A program made the position numbers and the translations under genes. Positions 24,340 to 33,010 of a DNA stretch of 64,000 nucleotides are shown here, piece after piece (position 1 is the stretch's first letter; the number at the start of each line of letters is the position of its first letter). The notes beneath the pieces were generated by a model. The model saw nothing but the letters and a program-made list of their open reading frames with translations. It did no database searches and had not been told where the DNA came from. The DNA lies in assembly GCA_964383365.1 (NCBI GenBank), contig CAYLHF010000013.1, positions 1-64,000 of the forward strand. The letters are read 5' to 3'. This DNA comes from CAYLHF01 sp964383365. GTDB taxonomy: Bacteria > Bacteroidota > Rhodothermia > Rhodothermales > UBA10348.

Positions 24340-27309
24340 TTATCGGATCAGCATGACTTTCCGGGTTTCTCTAAATGTTGTTCCTGATACCGAAATCAGA
24401 TAGAGACCGCTACTCCACGTCGATCCGTCGATTGAAAAATGGTGGGGTTGACTCGGAGACAGGGGGCCATCGAACAGGTTCGCAACACGACGCCCGAGCA
24501 GGTTGAACACTTCTATCCTGACGTGGTCCGTCTTTGGAATTGACAACTCGAATTGAGTCCTGTTGGTGAATGGATTCGGAAATACACCCGAGAGTTCAAA
24601 CTCCTCAGGCAAAACACGGTCTTCCGAAGCGGTATGTATGGTACTCGCGTCGAGTATCCACAGTTCGGAGCCAGATATTCCGTCATCCATTCTGAAAAAA
24701 AGCTGATTTCCGAATGAACCGAGCAGACCCGGAAATGAACTTTCGATTCCTGCTACGCCATCAACGACAAGGACCGTTCCTTCCGGGGTTCCATCGGACG
24801 TCCAGATTTCACGCCCCGAGAAACCATTTCCAGCTGTAAAAAACAGACGCTTTCCGACCGTCATCAGGTCTCCCAATGGTTCCCCTGTGCTGGCGGAGAT
24901 ATCTCGAACCAGTACAGTGCCATCCGACGTTCCATCGCTTTTCCACAATTCCCGATCTCCAGCTGCATCTTCGGCCGTAAAAAACAGAGTGGAGTCAAGG
25001 GGGGTGAACCAGGGTGTCTGGAAAGCCGGGGCACTCGATATCGGAGCTACAAACTGCGTTCCTGACTCCGTCCCATCGGATACCCAGAGTTCGAGTCCAG
25101 AGCCCCCAAAACCAGCCTGGAAGAACAGATGGTCTCCCACTCTTGTCAACCATGAGTAGGTTCCGCTCGCTCTCCCCGAAGCCAGATCCGTGACCAGATG
25201 CGTGCCCGCTTCCGATCCATCGCTCACGTAGAGCTCATATCCGTTTGTCCCGTCGTTGGCGCAGAAGTAGATCTGATCATCGAACGGGGTCAACCAGAGC
25301 AAATCGGATCCTAATCTGCCCGGACGGATATCCTTGACCAGCGCTGTTCCGGATTCGCTGCCGTCACTTTTCCAGAGTTCAAAACCGGATTCACCATCGG
25401 TGGCGGCAAAATAAAGTGTGTCCTGTACGGGCGTAAATCCGAATAATCCAGATCCCAACGGACCCGTCATTATATCCCGAACCAGTGTCGTGCCGGCCTC
25501 CGTACCATCGCTTTTCCACAATTCCAGACCGGTCAGGCCATCGCGCGCAGCGAACAAGAGCGTACCGGATACATCGGTCAGCCAGAAGGCGTCCGAGCCG
25601 GCCGTTGAAGGCCGAATATCCTTGACCTGAGCCGTACCGGCAGACGTTCCGTCGGTCTTCCATAATTCTCTACCGGAAATCCCGTCGTCTGCGATGAAAA
25701 AGGCAACGTCGCCGGATACGGTTATGTCGCTGGGATTCGATCCAGCAGCACCGGATCTGATATCGGTCACAAGCGTGGTACCACCGCGAGTTCCGTCTGT
25801 GATCCAGAGTTCGCGTCCGTGTTTGTTGTCGCTGGCGGCAAAGAGGTGGATGTTTCCGAGTGTGACAAACTCTCCGGGATCGGAACTCAATGATCCAATT
25901 TCCAGATCCAGAAGGAGAACGGTTCCCGAGGACGTGCCATCGCTCGTCCACGGCTCCCGTCCACGTATTCCGTCTGTAGCGCTGAAATACAGGCGACCAT
26001 TCACGGAAGAAATCTCATCCGGACTCGCATCCCGTTCACCGGAATTAATATCGGCTACGAGTCGGGTTCCCGACTCCGTTCCGTCGCTTCTCCACAATTC
26101 CCTGCCATCTGTACCGTCGTTGGCGTGGAAGTACACGAAACCATCCATCGAAACAAGACCGGAGACATCCGAATTGCCAGAATCGTTTATCCTGGTTACG
26201 AGTCGCGTGCCGGATTCCTCGCCATTTGAAGTCCAGAGCTCACGCCCGCTGGTACTGTCTACCGCGGTGTAAAATAATTCAGGGCCGACGGCGACAATCT
26301 CTCGTGGAGAAGCACTGCCCGTCGCCAGCGCATCAAGAACGAGCTTGGTGCCATCGGCCGTCCCGTCGCTCTTCCACAATTCCGTGCCCGTCTGACCATC
26401 GTTTGCTGCGAAATACAGCATGTCGCCGATCGGCTCGAGCAATAAGGGATTCGATCCGACGGATCCGGGACGGATGTCGAGAATCATCCGCGTTCCGGCA
26501 GACTGACCGTCGCTCCTCCAGAGTTCTCGTTCATGCACACCATCGTCGGCCGTGAAGAATAGGGTGTCCGCAATGGCGACGAGGTTTGCCGGATTCGAAC
26601 CGAGAGGACCCGGGCGAATATCACTCACCAAAACGGTCCCCTGTTCCGATCCGTCTGTCTTCCAGAGTTCAGGTCCCGATATCCCGTCGTTGGCCAGAAA
26701 GAACAGGGTATCTCCGACAACCGTTAACCGCTGGGGAAACGATCCGAGAAACCCCGTTCGAATCTCCCTGACAATATGCGTACCGGATTCTGTTCCGTCA
26801 CTTTTCCAGAGTTCGGGTCCCGCGGAACCGTCATCAGCTACGAAATACAGGGTATCCCTGAATACAACCGCGTCCGAGATATTGCTTGACGAGGCTCCGG
26901 AGGATATATCCCGGACCAATCGAGTGTTAGTGTCGGATCCGTCCGAAATCCATAGCTCCCTTCCTGATTGACCGTCGTCTGCCACGAAAAAAAGCCGGTC
27001 TCCGGTCGATGTCAGGTGTCGCGGGTCAGAGCCGAACGATCCGGGCCTGATATCCCTGACCAGATGCGTACCTGCCCCCGAGGCGTCCGTCAACCAAAGC
27101 TCGCGCCCTGTCGACGAGGCCAGATTGGCAACAAAAAACACCCCTCTGTTCGATGCCGTAAACGAACCCGGGGAAGATCCTCGGCCCGTTTCATTAATGT
27201 CCCGAACCAGAAACTGTGCGGAGACATCCGCACCCGGGCAACTGCACACAATGAGCGCAGCCGTCGTTAACAGACGAGAAAGACGCTTGAAAAAACCATT
27301 CAATATCAT
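24340..27309 (-). CDS. ELWxxDGT repeat protein with type IX secretion sorting domain
   Basis: A 989-aa secreted protein. A signal peptide (hydrophobic residues 12-30) precedes about 18 units of roughly 45-48 aa. Each unit has a FFxADDGxxGxELWxSDGTxxGT pattern followed by a DI(R)xGxxGS loop, as in ELWxxDGT repeat/propeller-like proteins. The last 90 residues (FPNPFTNRTQ, FNLLGRRV, SGLYLISVSG, RKVMLIR) form the sorting domain of the type IX system, so the protein is expected at the cell surface or outside. Repeats are diverged (unit 9 has EPW, unit 14 has ELY), so recent copying is unlikely. No enzymatic motif is seen. Confidence 0.93.
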   Translation of the reverse strand: MILNGFFKRLSRLLTTAALIVCSCPGADVSAQFLVRDINETGRGSSPGSFTASNRGVFFVANLASSTGRELWLTDASGAGTHLVRDIRPGSFGSDPRHLTSTGDRLFFVADDGQSGRELWISDGSDTNTRLVRDISSGASSSNISDAVVFRDTLYFVADDGSAGPELWKSDGTESGTHIVREIRTGFLGSFPQRLTVVGDTLFFLANDGISGPELWKTDGSEQGTVLVSDIRPGPLGSNPANLVAIADTLFFTADDGVHERELWRSDGQSAGTRMILDIRPGSVGSNPLLLEPIGDMLYFAANDGQTGTELWKSDGTADGTKLVLDALATGSASPREIVAVGPELFYTAVDSTSGRELWTSNGEESGTRLVTRINDSGNSDVSGLVSMDGFVYFHANDGTDGRELWRSDGTESGTRLVADINSGERDASPDEISSVNGRLYFSATDGIRGREPWTSDGTSSGTVLLLDLEIGSLSSDPGEFVTLGNIHLFAASDNKHGRELWITDGTRGGTTLVTDIRSGAAGSNPSDITVSGDVAFFIADDGISGRELWKTDGTSAGTAQVKDIRPSTAGSDAFWLTDVSGTLLFAARDGLTGLELWKSDGTEAGTTLVRDIMTGPLGSGLFGFTPVQDTLYFAATDGESGFELWKSDGSESGTALVKDIRPGRLGSDLLWLTPFDDQIYFCANDGTNGYELYVSDGSEAGTHLVTDLASGRASGTYSWLTRVGDHLFFQAGFGGSGLELWVSDGTESGTQFVAPISSAPAFQTPWFTPLDSTLFFTAEDAAGDRELWKSDGTSDGTVLVRDISASTGEPLGDLMTVGKRLFFTAGNGFSGREIWTSDGTPEGTVLVVDGVAGIESSFPGLLGSFGNQLFFRMDDGISGSELWILDASTIHTASEDRVLPEEFELSGVFPNPFTNRTQFELSIPKTDHVRIEVFNLLGRRVANLFDGPLSPSQPHHFSIDGSTWSSGLYLISVSGTTFRETRKVMLIR
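24650..27220 (-). repeat. Array of about 18 protein-level ELWxxDGT units
   Basis: Within the large secreted-protein gene, units of about 140 nt recur from about 27220 down to 24650. The first ELW codons are near 27102 and the last at 24658-24666. They are visible on DNA as repeated 'tccagagttc' or 'ccacaattc' stretches (Glu-Leu-Trp codons) and 'ccatcg/ccgtcg' (DGT). Units differ enough that it is not a simple tandem DNA repeat. Confidence 0.85.
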
Positions 27310-27425
27310 TTCAGCCGGCTGGAAAGTCGTGACGGATCCGAAAAGTGAATCTAGGTCACGCTCGCCCTCAATGGGAAGTCACTTCTGATTGCCGCATACA
27401 GGGTGATCTCAACACGTCGTAGCGC

Positions 27426-28769
27426 CTATTTGAACCGAAGAGTGATAGTCGTGAAGTCGCTCGGATTCGACCGGACAGACATCGTCCCTCCGTGCTGCCT
27501 CATGATCTGCCGGGATAAGCTGAGTCCGATGCCGGATCCCTGCGGCTTCGTGGTGAAAAATGGAACGAATATTTTCTCCATGGCTTCGGGTTCGATACCG
27601 GGACCGTTATCCGTAACCCTGATGACCGTTTTTCCCCGTGGGTCAATCAACGCCTGCAGCGACAGGCGGGGATCGTCCCTGCCCGAAAGCGATTGAATGG
27701 CATTTTTAACAACATTGATCAGTACTTGCTCGATCAATTCCGGATCGGCTGTCAGGGCCAATCCTGGAGGGTCAATGACGATGTCCAGATGAATCTGCAT
27801 CGATGATATCTCGGACGAAAATAGCTCCACCACTCCATCTACCAGATCCTGAACAGGAAAAATCTTCAGATCGGGTCGTGGAATTCTGGTCAGGCTCCTG
27901 TAAGCCTGGACGAATCTGAGGAGGCCCTGACTTCGCCGTTCAATGGTCTGAACGGCGCTCTGAACATCATCTATAATCTCCACCGATGGTTCGTCCTCAA
28001 TTTGAACGTCCCCATCCAGAAGAGCGGCGGCCGTTCCTGCCAGAGAGGCGATCGGTGTTATGGAGTTCATGATCTCATGGGTGAGTACACGTGTCAGCTT
28101 CTGCCATGCCTCGATCTCGCGCTCTTCGAGTTCCGATTGTATGTCCTGAACGGAAACAAGCCGGTACATTCTCTCTGCCAGTCTGAACTCCGTTCCAAAC
28201 AAGACGAGTTCGAACAGTTCTTCATCGATGACAACCTTGACGATGGACCGCGTACCGGACTTCATTCGAAGTAGTGCATCGACAAGTGCCGGGCTGAATG
28301 AATCCAGTGCGCGTACATTTTTAAGATGGTGTACCCTGAACAGTCGTTTTGCTGCGTTGTTGATAAGACCGATTTCTCCGTCCGCCTGAAATGTCAGGAG
28401 TCCGATCCCGACATGCTGCATGACCGTCTGTAGAAACCGGTGGTGAATTTCTGTTTCTTCTCGAGCGGCCTTGAAATCATCCATAACCTCCGTGAAAGCC
28501 GTACCAAGTTCCGCGAACGACTTCCCTCTACCGTGCGCAGAGAATGACTGCGAAAAATCGGAATACTGGACCGATCTCAGAAAGCGACTTACGTCCCTGT
28601 TGGTCTTGTCTACATAGCGGATGAGTGATCCGATCTGGACGGCGGTGAGTCCGATCAATACCGCTGCGGAAACGTATGATTCCGAGTAGTTGTAGAGCGT
28701 GATGGTACCAATCACGACCGCCGCTATCAGACAGACGCGGACCACGATCTGGATTCTGAAATTTTGCAT
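27426..28769 (-). CDS. NtrB/AtoS-like membrane sensor histidine kinase
   Basis: A 447-aa kinase. Two N-terminal membrane helices (about 10-28 and 32-52) have only a short loop, so there is no large extracytoplasmic sensor. A HAMP-like stretch, a PAS domain (about 110-210; HVGIGLLTFQADGEIGLINN) and the phospho-acceptor region LTHEIMNSITPI follow, then HATPase with NVVKNAIQSL, DNGPGIEP and GSGIGLSLSRQI. It is encoded 31 nt after an NtrC-family regulator and surely forms a pair with it. The signal may be cytoplasmic or membrane-borne. Confidence 0.94.
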   Translation of the reverse strand: MQNFRIQIVVRVCLIAAVVIGTITLYNYSESYVSAAVLIGLTAVQIGSLIRYVDKTNRDVSRFLRSVQYSDFSQSFSAHGRGKSFAELGTAFTEVMDDFKAAREETEIHHRFLQTVMQHVGIGLLTFQADGEIGLINNAAKRLFRVHHLKNVRALDSFSPALVDALLRMKSGTRSIVKVVIDEELFELVLFGTEFRLAERMYRLVSVQDIQSELEEREIEAWQKLTRVLTHEIMNSITPIASLAGTAAALLDGDVQIEDEPSVEIIDDVQSAVQTIERRSQGLLRFVQAYRSLTRIPRPDLKIFPVQDLVDGVVELFSSEISSMQIHLDIVIDPPGLALTADPELIEQVLINVVKNAIQSLSGRDDPRLSLQALIDPRGKTVIRVTDNGPGIEPEAMEKIFVPFFTTKPQGSGIGLSLSRQIMRQHGGTMSVRSNPSDFTTITLRFK

Positions 28770-28800
28770 ATCCGCCTACGCTATCACCCTCGGAATATAT

Positions 28801-30195
28801 TCAAATTCCGTACTTCTCCAGACGTCGATAAAGGGATGCCCTCGTCAGACCGAGTTCGTCCGCAGCACGCGAAATGTTGCTATCATGTTTGTCGATGGCT
28901 TTTCGAATGACCATTTTTTCTACATCTTCGAGATTGTAGTTGGCGAATACAAGACCATCTTTATCGGTACCGTTACGAGCCGCAAAGAAGAAATCTTCCG
29001 GCTGTAAAATGGTCGCGTCCGTCATGATGATGGCACGCTCGACCATATGTTCGAGCTCCCTCACGTTGCCAGGCCACGTATATTTTTCAAGTTTCGATAT
29101 GGCGGCTGCGCTGATACCGGTTATCGGGTAGTTGTATTTCTTTGAATACAGCTGCAAAAAATGATGGGCCAATCCGTGTATATCTTCTTTTCGATCTCGT
29201 AGAGGCGGAAGATGTATTTCGACCGTGTTGATGCGGTAGAGTAAATCCTGTCTGAAATCACCGGAATGAACAACTTCCTGGATAGGCCTGTTCGTAGCGC
29301 AAATGAGTCGAATATCGAATCGCCTGGGCCTGTTTGATCCGACCCGCGTGACTTCACGCCGTTGCAGGACGGTCAGCAATTTTGCCTGAAGCGGAAGCGA
29401 CAGATTGCCTATCTCATCAAGGAAGAGCGTCCCGCCCGAGGCGATTTCGAAACGCCCTGCACGGTCTTCTCGCGCGTCTGTAAACGCCCCCTTCACGTGC
29501 CCGAACAACTCACTCTCGAAAAGCGATTCGGAAATCGATCCCATATCGACACTTACAAACACACCGTCTGGTCTATTCGAGTGTCTATGAAGGGCCCTCG
29601 CCACGAGCTCTTTCCCGGTACCATTCTCTCCCAGTACGAGTACATTTGCATCCGTTCCCGCTACTTTGTTGATCTGCGTATAAACACGCTGTATCGATGC
29701 TGAATCTCCGATCATATTTCTGTACCGCCGGGCAAGATCAGTTCCCAATTGTCTCGACTGGTCCTTTAGGGTCTTTACCTCCGTCCGGGAGCGACTGAGA
29801 TTCAATGCTGCCGAAAGCGTAGCGATCAATTTTTCGTTCTGCCACGGCTTCAGAACGAAATTAGAGGCGCCGGCTTTTATCGCACGGACTGCCATCTCGA
29901 TATCTCCGAAGGCAGTGATCAGAACGACAACCGCAGATGGGTCTAGCTCCAGGATGCGATCCAGCCAGACGAACCCCTCCCGCCCGCTACTCACGTCTCG
30001 GGTAAAATTCATGTCCAGAAGGACCACGTCATATTTTTCATTCTGCAACAGGGACGGAATTTTCTCCGGGCGCTTTTCCGTATGAACGATTCGGGCGTGC
30101 TTTTTCAGAAGGAGTCGCGCCGCCTGTAACACATCTTCATCGTCATCGACGATCAGTATTCGTCCCAGTGCAAGACGTTCTATGTCGCTATTCAT
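28801..30195 (-). CDS. Sigma-54-dependent response regulator (NtrC family)
   Basis: A 464-aa enhancer-binding regulator. The receiver (1-125) has VDDDEDV and the phospho-Asp in VVLLDMNF. The AAA+ domain (about 155-390) has Walker A GENGTGKE and sensor GATNRP-like ICATNRP. The sigma-54-contacting loop reads GAFTDA in place of GAFTGA, a variant found in many Bacteroidetes. The C-terminal Fis-type helix-turn-helix reads ISRAADELGLTRASLYRRL. It is the first gene of the pair. The sigma-54 promoter and palindrome in the adjoining intergenic region indicate it activates the divergent exporter operon. Confidence 0.95.
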   Translation of the reverse strand: MNSDIERLALGRILIVDDDEDVLQAARLLLKKHARIVHTEKRPEKIPSLLQNEKYDVVLLDMNFTRDVSSGREGFVWLDRILELDPSAVVVLITAFGDIEMAVRAIKAGASNFVLKPWQNEKLIATLSAALNLSRSRTEVKTLKDQSRQLGTDLARRYRNMIGDSASIQRVYTQINKVAGTDANVLVLGENGTGKELVARALHRHSNRPDGVFVSVDMGSISESLFESELFGHVKGAFTDAREDRAGRFEIASGGTLFLDEIGNLSLPLQAKLLTVLQRREVTRVGSNRPRRFDIRLICATNRPIQEVVHSGDFRQDLLYRINTVEIHLPPLRDRKEDIHGLAHHFLQLYSKKYNYPITGISAAAISKLEKYTWPGNVRELEHMVERAIIMTDATILQPEDFFFAARNGTDKDGLVFANYNLEDVEKMVIRKAIDKHDSNISRAADELGLTRASLYRRLEKYGI

Positions 30196-30332
30196 AAGTG
30201 ATTATGGTCGAGATTCAATGATCTGTTCGAGCCGTCCATTTTGTTCGAAATGACGTAGTAGTTTCGTACTGTGCAACATTCTGGAGAATCTGCCGTGAAG
30301 TCAGTTCGATTCGTATGGTAACTCTATTTTAC

Positions 30333-30358
30333 GATAGTGTCCGATTTCGAACACTATC
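30333..30358. promoter_or_regulatory. 26-bp near-perfect palindrome, candidate enhancer site
   Basis: GATAGTGT at 30333-30340 is mirrored exactly by ACACTATC at 30351-30358, and inner CGA/TCG bases also pair, giving 11 of 13 symmetric positions. It lies about 80 bp upstream of the sigma-54 -24 element and 137 bp from the regulator start. This suits the upstream activating site of an NtrC-type dimer. Binding by the adjacent regulator is inferred. Confidence 0.65.
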
Positions 30359-30437
30359 TGTGCCATACGTGGACAGACGCGTTCCGTTGCGATGTCGGAG
30401 TACGCGCATGGGAATAGACTGAACAGCACCAATATTC

Positions 30438-30453
30438 TGGCACCAAACTTGTT
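30438..30453 (+). promoter_or_regulatory. Sigma-54 (-24/-12) promoter for the HlyD operon
   Basis: TGGCAC at 30438-30443, then 5 bases, then TTGTT at 30449-30453 match the sigma-54 consensus TGGCAC-N5-TTGC(A/T) with one mismatch (T for C in the -12 element). Transcription would start near 30463, about 47 nt before the HlyD start codon. The divergent gene encodes a sigma-54 activator, which strengthens the call. Confidence 0.7.
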
Positions 30454-30509
30454 GAGCACACGCTACGGTATGCCGACCACCCGGGCCGGAAATTAGTCAA
30501 TCACTGCTA

Positions 30510-31868
30510 ATGTCAGTATCTGAACCAAAATCTCCATCTTCGATAGACGCCCTTCTGGCACCACGAGGGAGCACGCCCGTCCCGGATTCAGGCAGTCGAG
30601 GTGGTGGAGAGGGAATGGATCGAAAAATCGAGAAGGTATTCTGGACCCGTTCCCGAATCGGGATGGCGGTCGGAATTATTGCCTTCATCGCACTGATTGC
30701 ATGGGGATTTTCGACCACGCTCGGTGGTCGGAAGTTGAATGTCGACAGGGAGCGACTCACTGTTTCGGACGTCGCCTTTGCACCGTTTCAGGAAATGATA
30801 TCGGGAACAGGTAACGTATTACCCCGAACGATCGTATTTCTCGATGCCATAGAGGGAGGCAGAATAGAAGAAATCTATCTGCTTGAGGGCGAGACGGTCA
30901 CGAAAGACCAACCCATTCTACGCCTGTCCAACTCGACGCTTCAATTGAGTCTTCTCAACACCGAGACGCAGCGAATCGAGCAGATCAACCGCCTCGAACA
31001 GACTCGATTCCAGGTCGAACAGAATAATCTGAATCTGCGCCAGCAGCTCACGGATATGGATTATAACATTCGTCGGCTGAAGCGAGATTTTGACCGGAAT
31101 CAGACGCTTTACGATCGGCATCTGATTTCGGCCCAGGAGTATGAGCGTACAAAGGACGAGTACGACTATTATGTCCGACGTCGGGATCTCACAACCCAGT
31201 CGTACCACGCCGACTCGCTTCGTCAGACGGCCCAAATCCGCCAGATGGAAGATGCCGTTGGACGCATGGAATCGAATTTTGAAGTCGTTCAGGAACGACT
31301 CGCCAATCTGACCATTCGTGCGCCCGTAGACGGAATCGTGTCTCAGCTCAATGCGGAGTTAGGCGAACTTAAAACTGCTGGCTTCCGCTTTGGACAGGTG
31401 GACAAACTCGATGGGGTCAAGGTTCGTGCAGGCATCGACGAATTTCATATCAGTCGAGTCCGACGAGGTCAGAAGGCGATTACCCTGCCCATTGCGGGAA
31501 AGGAGTACGCGATGATTGTTCGGCGCGTCTTCCCTGAAGTCGTGAATGGACGCTTCGAAGTAGATCTGGACTTTGTCGGAGAAACACCACCGGGCATTCG
31601 CCGGGGACAGACCGTTCGATTCAAACTTGAGATGAGCGACCCGGAAGAAACGGTAGTCGTACCTCTGGGAGGATTCTATCAAACCACCGGGGGAAATTGG
31701 ATATACGTCGTGGACGCGTCAGGGAATTTTGCCGAAAAGAGATTAATCCGGTTGGGACGCAAGAACTTACAGGTTTATGAGGTCCTCGATGGGCTGTCTC
31801 AGGGAGAACGCGTCGTAACCTCCTCCTACGACACGTTTAACGAGGCAGACAGACTGGTTTTCAAATAA
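30510..31868 (+). CDS. HlyD/RND-type periplasmic adaptor subunit
   Basis: A 452-aa membrane-fusion protein. A cytoplasmic Ser/Pro/Gly-rich N-tail (1-45) and one membrane helix (about 48-68) precede the lipoyl/barrel-sandwich half-motif GGRIEEIYLLEGETVTKDQP and a long alpha-hairpin coiled coil (about 150-270). The second lipoyl half LTIRAPVDGIVSQ, a beta-barrel and a C-terminal domain follow. Such adaptors bridge an inner-membrane MacB-type exporter to an outer-membrane channel. It is the first gene of an operon with an ABC ATPase 33 nt downstream and is probably driven by the sigma-54 promoter. Confidence 0.93.
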   Translation: MSVSEPKSPSSIDALLAPRGSTPVPDSGSRGGGEGMDRKIEKVFWTRSRIGMAVGIIAFIALIAWGFSTTLGGRKLNVDRERLTVSDVAFAPFQEMISGTGNVLPRTIVFLDAIEGGRIEEIYLLEGETVTKDQPILRLSNSTLQLSLLNTETQRIEQINRLEQTRFQVEQNNLNLRQQLTDMDYNIRRLKRDFDRNQTLYDRHLISAQEYERTKDEYDYYVRRRDLTTQSYHADSLRQTAQIRQMEDAVGRMESNFEVVQERLANLTIRAPVDGIVSQLNAELGELKTAGFRFGQVDKLDGVKVRAGIDEFHISRVRRGQKAITLPIAGKEYAMIVRRVFPEVVNGRFEVDLDFVGETPPGIRRGQTVRFKLEMSDPEETVVVPLGGFYQTTGGNWIYVVDASGNFAEKRLIRLGRKNLQVYEVLDGLSQGERVVTSSYDTFNEADRLVFK

Positions 31869-31901
31869 ACAATTCGTCACAAACACTTTACGGATCCAAT
31901 C

Positions 31902-32600
31902 ATGATCAGAACTGTCAACCTTAAAAAATCCTACGTCACGGAAGAGGTAGAAACCACTGCACTGAACAACGTCACCTTCGAGATTAAAGAGGGTGAATTT
32001 GTCTCGATTATGGGACCGTCGGGTTGTGGTAAGTCGACGCTGCTGAATATTGTCGGTCTCCTCGACAATCCTACAGACGGAGAGTTTTTCTTTATGGAAC
32101 AGGAGATTTCCGGACTGAATGAGCGTCAGCGGGCTCAACTCAGAAAAGGAAATATTGGCTTTGTTTTTCAGAGTTTTAATCTGATCGACGAGTTGACCGT
32201 CTATGAAAATGTGGAACTGCCTCTGCTCTATCTGGGAATGGCGACTGACGAGAGGAAGGCTCGCGTAAATGCTGCTCTCGAGTCAGTTCAAATCGTTCAT
32301 CGTCAGTCGCACTTCCCTCAGCAACTGTCCGGTGGACAGCAGCAGCGGGTTGCGATTGCGCGGGCGGTGGTTGCCGGTCCCAAACTCATACTTGCGGATG
32401 AGCCGACCGGTAATCTCGATTCGACACACGGCGAAGAGGTCATGAACCTGCTGAGCAAGATGAACGAGGCAGGCACGACCATCGTGATGGTCACACACTC
32501 GCCTGCTGACGCCGAATACAGCCATCGGGTCATTCATCTATTCGACGGTCATATCGTGACGGAAAATTTCATCCAGAGCCACTATATCCACGCCGACTGA
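31902..32600 (+). CDS. ABC transporter ATPase (MacB/LolD type)
   Basis: A 232-aa ATPase with canonical motifs: Walker A GPSGCGKST, Q-loop FVFQSFNLID, signature LSGGQQQRVAIARA, Walker B LILADEPTGNLDS and the switch His in VTHSPADAE. This subgroup pairs with FtsX/MacB-fold permeases. No permease is directly adjacent, and the closest FtsX permeases are about 10 kb downstream at 42570 and 45731. It may join those or act with permeases outside the window. The small gene at 32625 follows. Confidence 0.95.
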   Translation: MIRTVNLKKSYVTEEVETTALNNVTFEIKEGEFVSIMGPSGCGKSTLLNIVGLLDNPTDGEFFFMEQEISGLNERQRAQLRKGNIGFVFQSFNLIDELTVYENVELPLLYLGMATDERKARVNAALESVQIVHRQSHFPQQLSGGQQQRVAIARAVVAGPKLILADEPTGNLDSTHGEEVMNLLSKMNEAGTTIVMVTHSPADAEYSHRVIHLFDGHIVTENFIQSHYIHAD

Positions 32601-32624
32601 CAGAACCTCGTCTCCACGATAGAT

Positions 32625-32894
32625 ATGAACGAAATTTGCATTCACGTCCCTTCGTTGCAGCCCGACCAGACGGTGGAAGTCGAAGTCACCGTCAACGGGG
32701 AGAAGAAGTTGACGAATTACCGGGTTGAATCGTTCGACTGGACGATGGGAGGACGTGATCCGGAGAGAAGGATTGAGCGTCTTCGATCCCTCATTGAATC
32801 GTATGACGACGCCTGGGAACTGGTTCAGATCGGTGTTCCAGATAGAGATCTGGTTCCGGTCATGTTTCGCAGACATATTCGGAAGACGGCCTGA
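32625..32894 (+). CDS. Small hypothetical protein (89 aa) at the end of the exporter operon
   Basis: I recognise no family. The protein has an N-terminal beta-rich part (PDQTVEVEVTVNGEKKL) and a charged helical second half (RRIERLRSLIESYDDAWELVQI), and is probably cytoplasmic, with no signal peptide or membrane helix. It begins 24 nt after the ABC ATPase stop on the same strand and is followed by a hairpin terminator. It is therefore the third gene of the HlyD operon and may modify the exporter or its regulation. Length and composition look coding. Confidence 0.7.
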   Translation: MNEICIHVPSLQPDQTVEVEVTVNGEKKLTNYRVESFDWTMGGRDPERRIERLRSLIESYDDAWELVQIGVPDRDLVPVMFRRHIRKTA

Positions 32895-32951
32895 CCGGTA
32901 GCACTACGGTTCTATTTCCAGTGGGGAAACCGTTCATAGGGAGGGTCAGTA

Positions 32952-32988
32952 GACGGCATTCGGCCAGAGGTCGGATGCCGTCCCTTTA
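32952..32988 (+). terminator. Hairpin terminator after the HlyD operon
   Basis: GACGGCAT at 32952-32959 pairs exactly with ATGCCGTC at 32975-32982, and CGGCC/GGTCG extend the stem to about 13 pairs around an AGA loop. CCTTTATAT follows, so the T tract is short and the terminator may be moderate. Its position argues that the next gene starts at 33011 and not further upstream. Confidence 0.65.
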
Positions 32989-33010
32989 TATGCAATTTCA
33001 GGTTATTACG

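Larger units (their letters stand above)
30196..30509. other. 315-bp intergenic regulatory region between regulator pair and exporter operon
   Basis: The stretch between the divergent NtrC-type gene and the HlyD gene encodes nothing I can support. It holds the 26-bp palindrome at 30333-30358 and a sigma-54-type promoter at 30438-30453, both described separately. A short AGTA-N6-TACT inverted repeat near 30255 may be a second weak site. No promoter for the leftward regulator operon could be recognised. Confidence 0.6.

Noticed and set aside
32921..33010. N-terminal extension of the exported protein gene
   Set aside because: This stretch contains the hairpin terminator and lacks a signal peptide; starting at 33011 places a normal signal peptide at the N-terminus.
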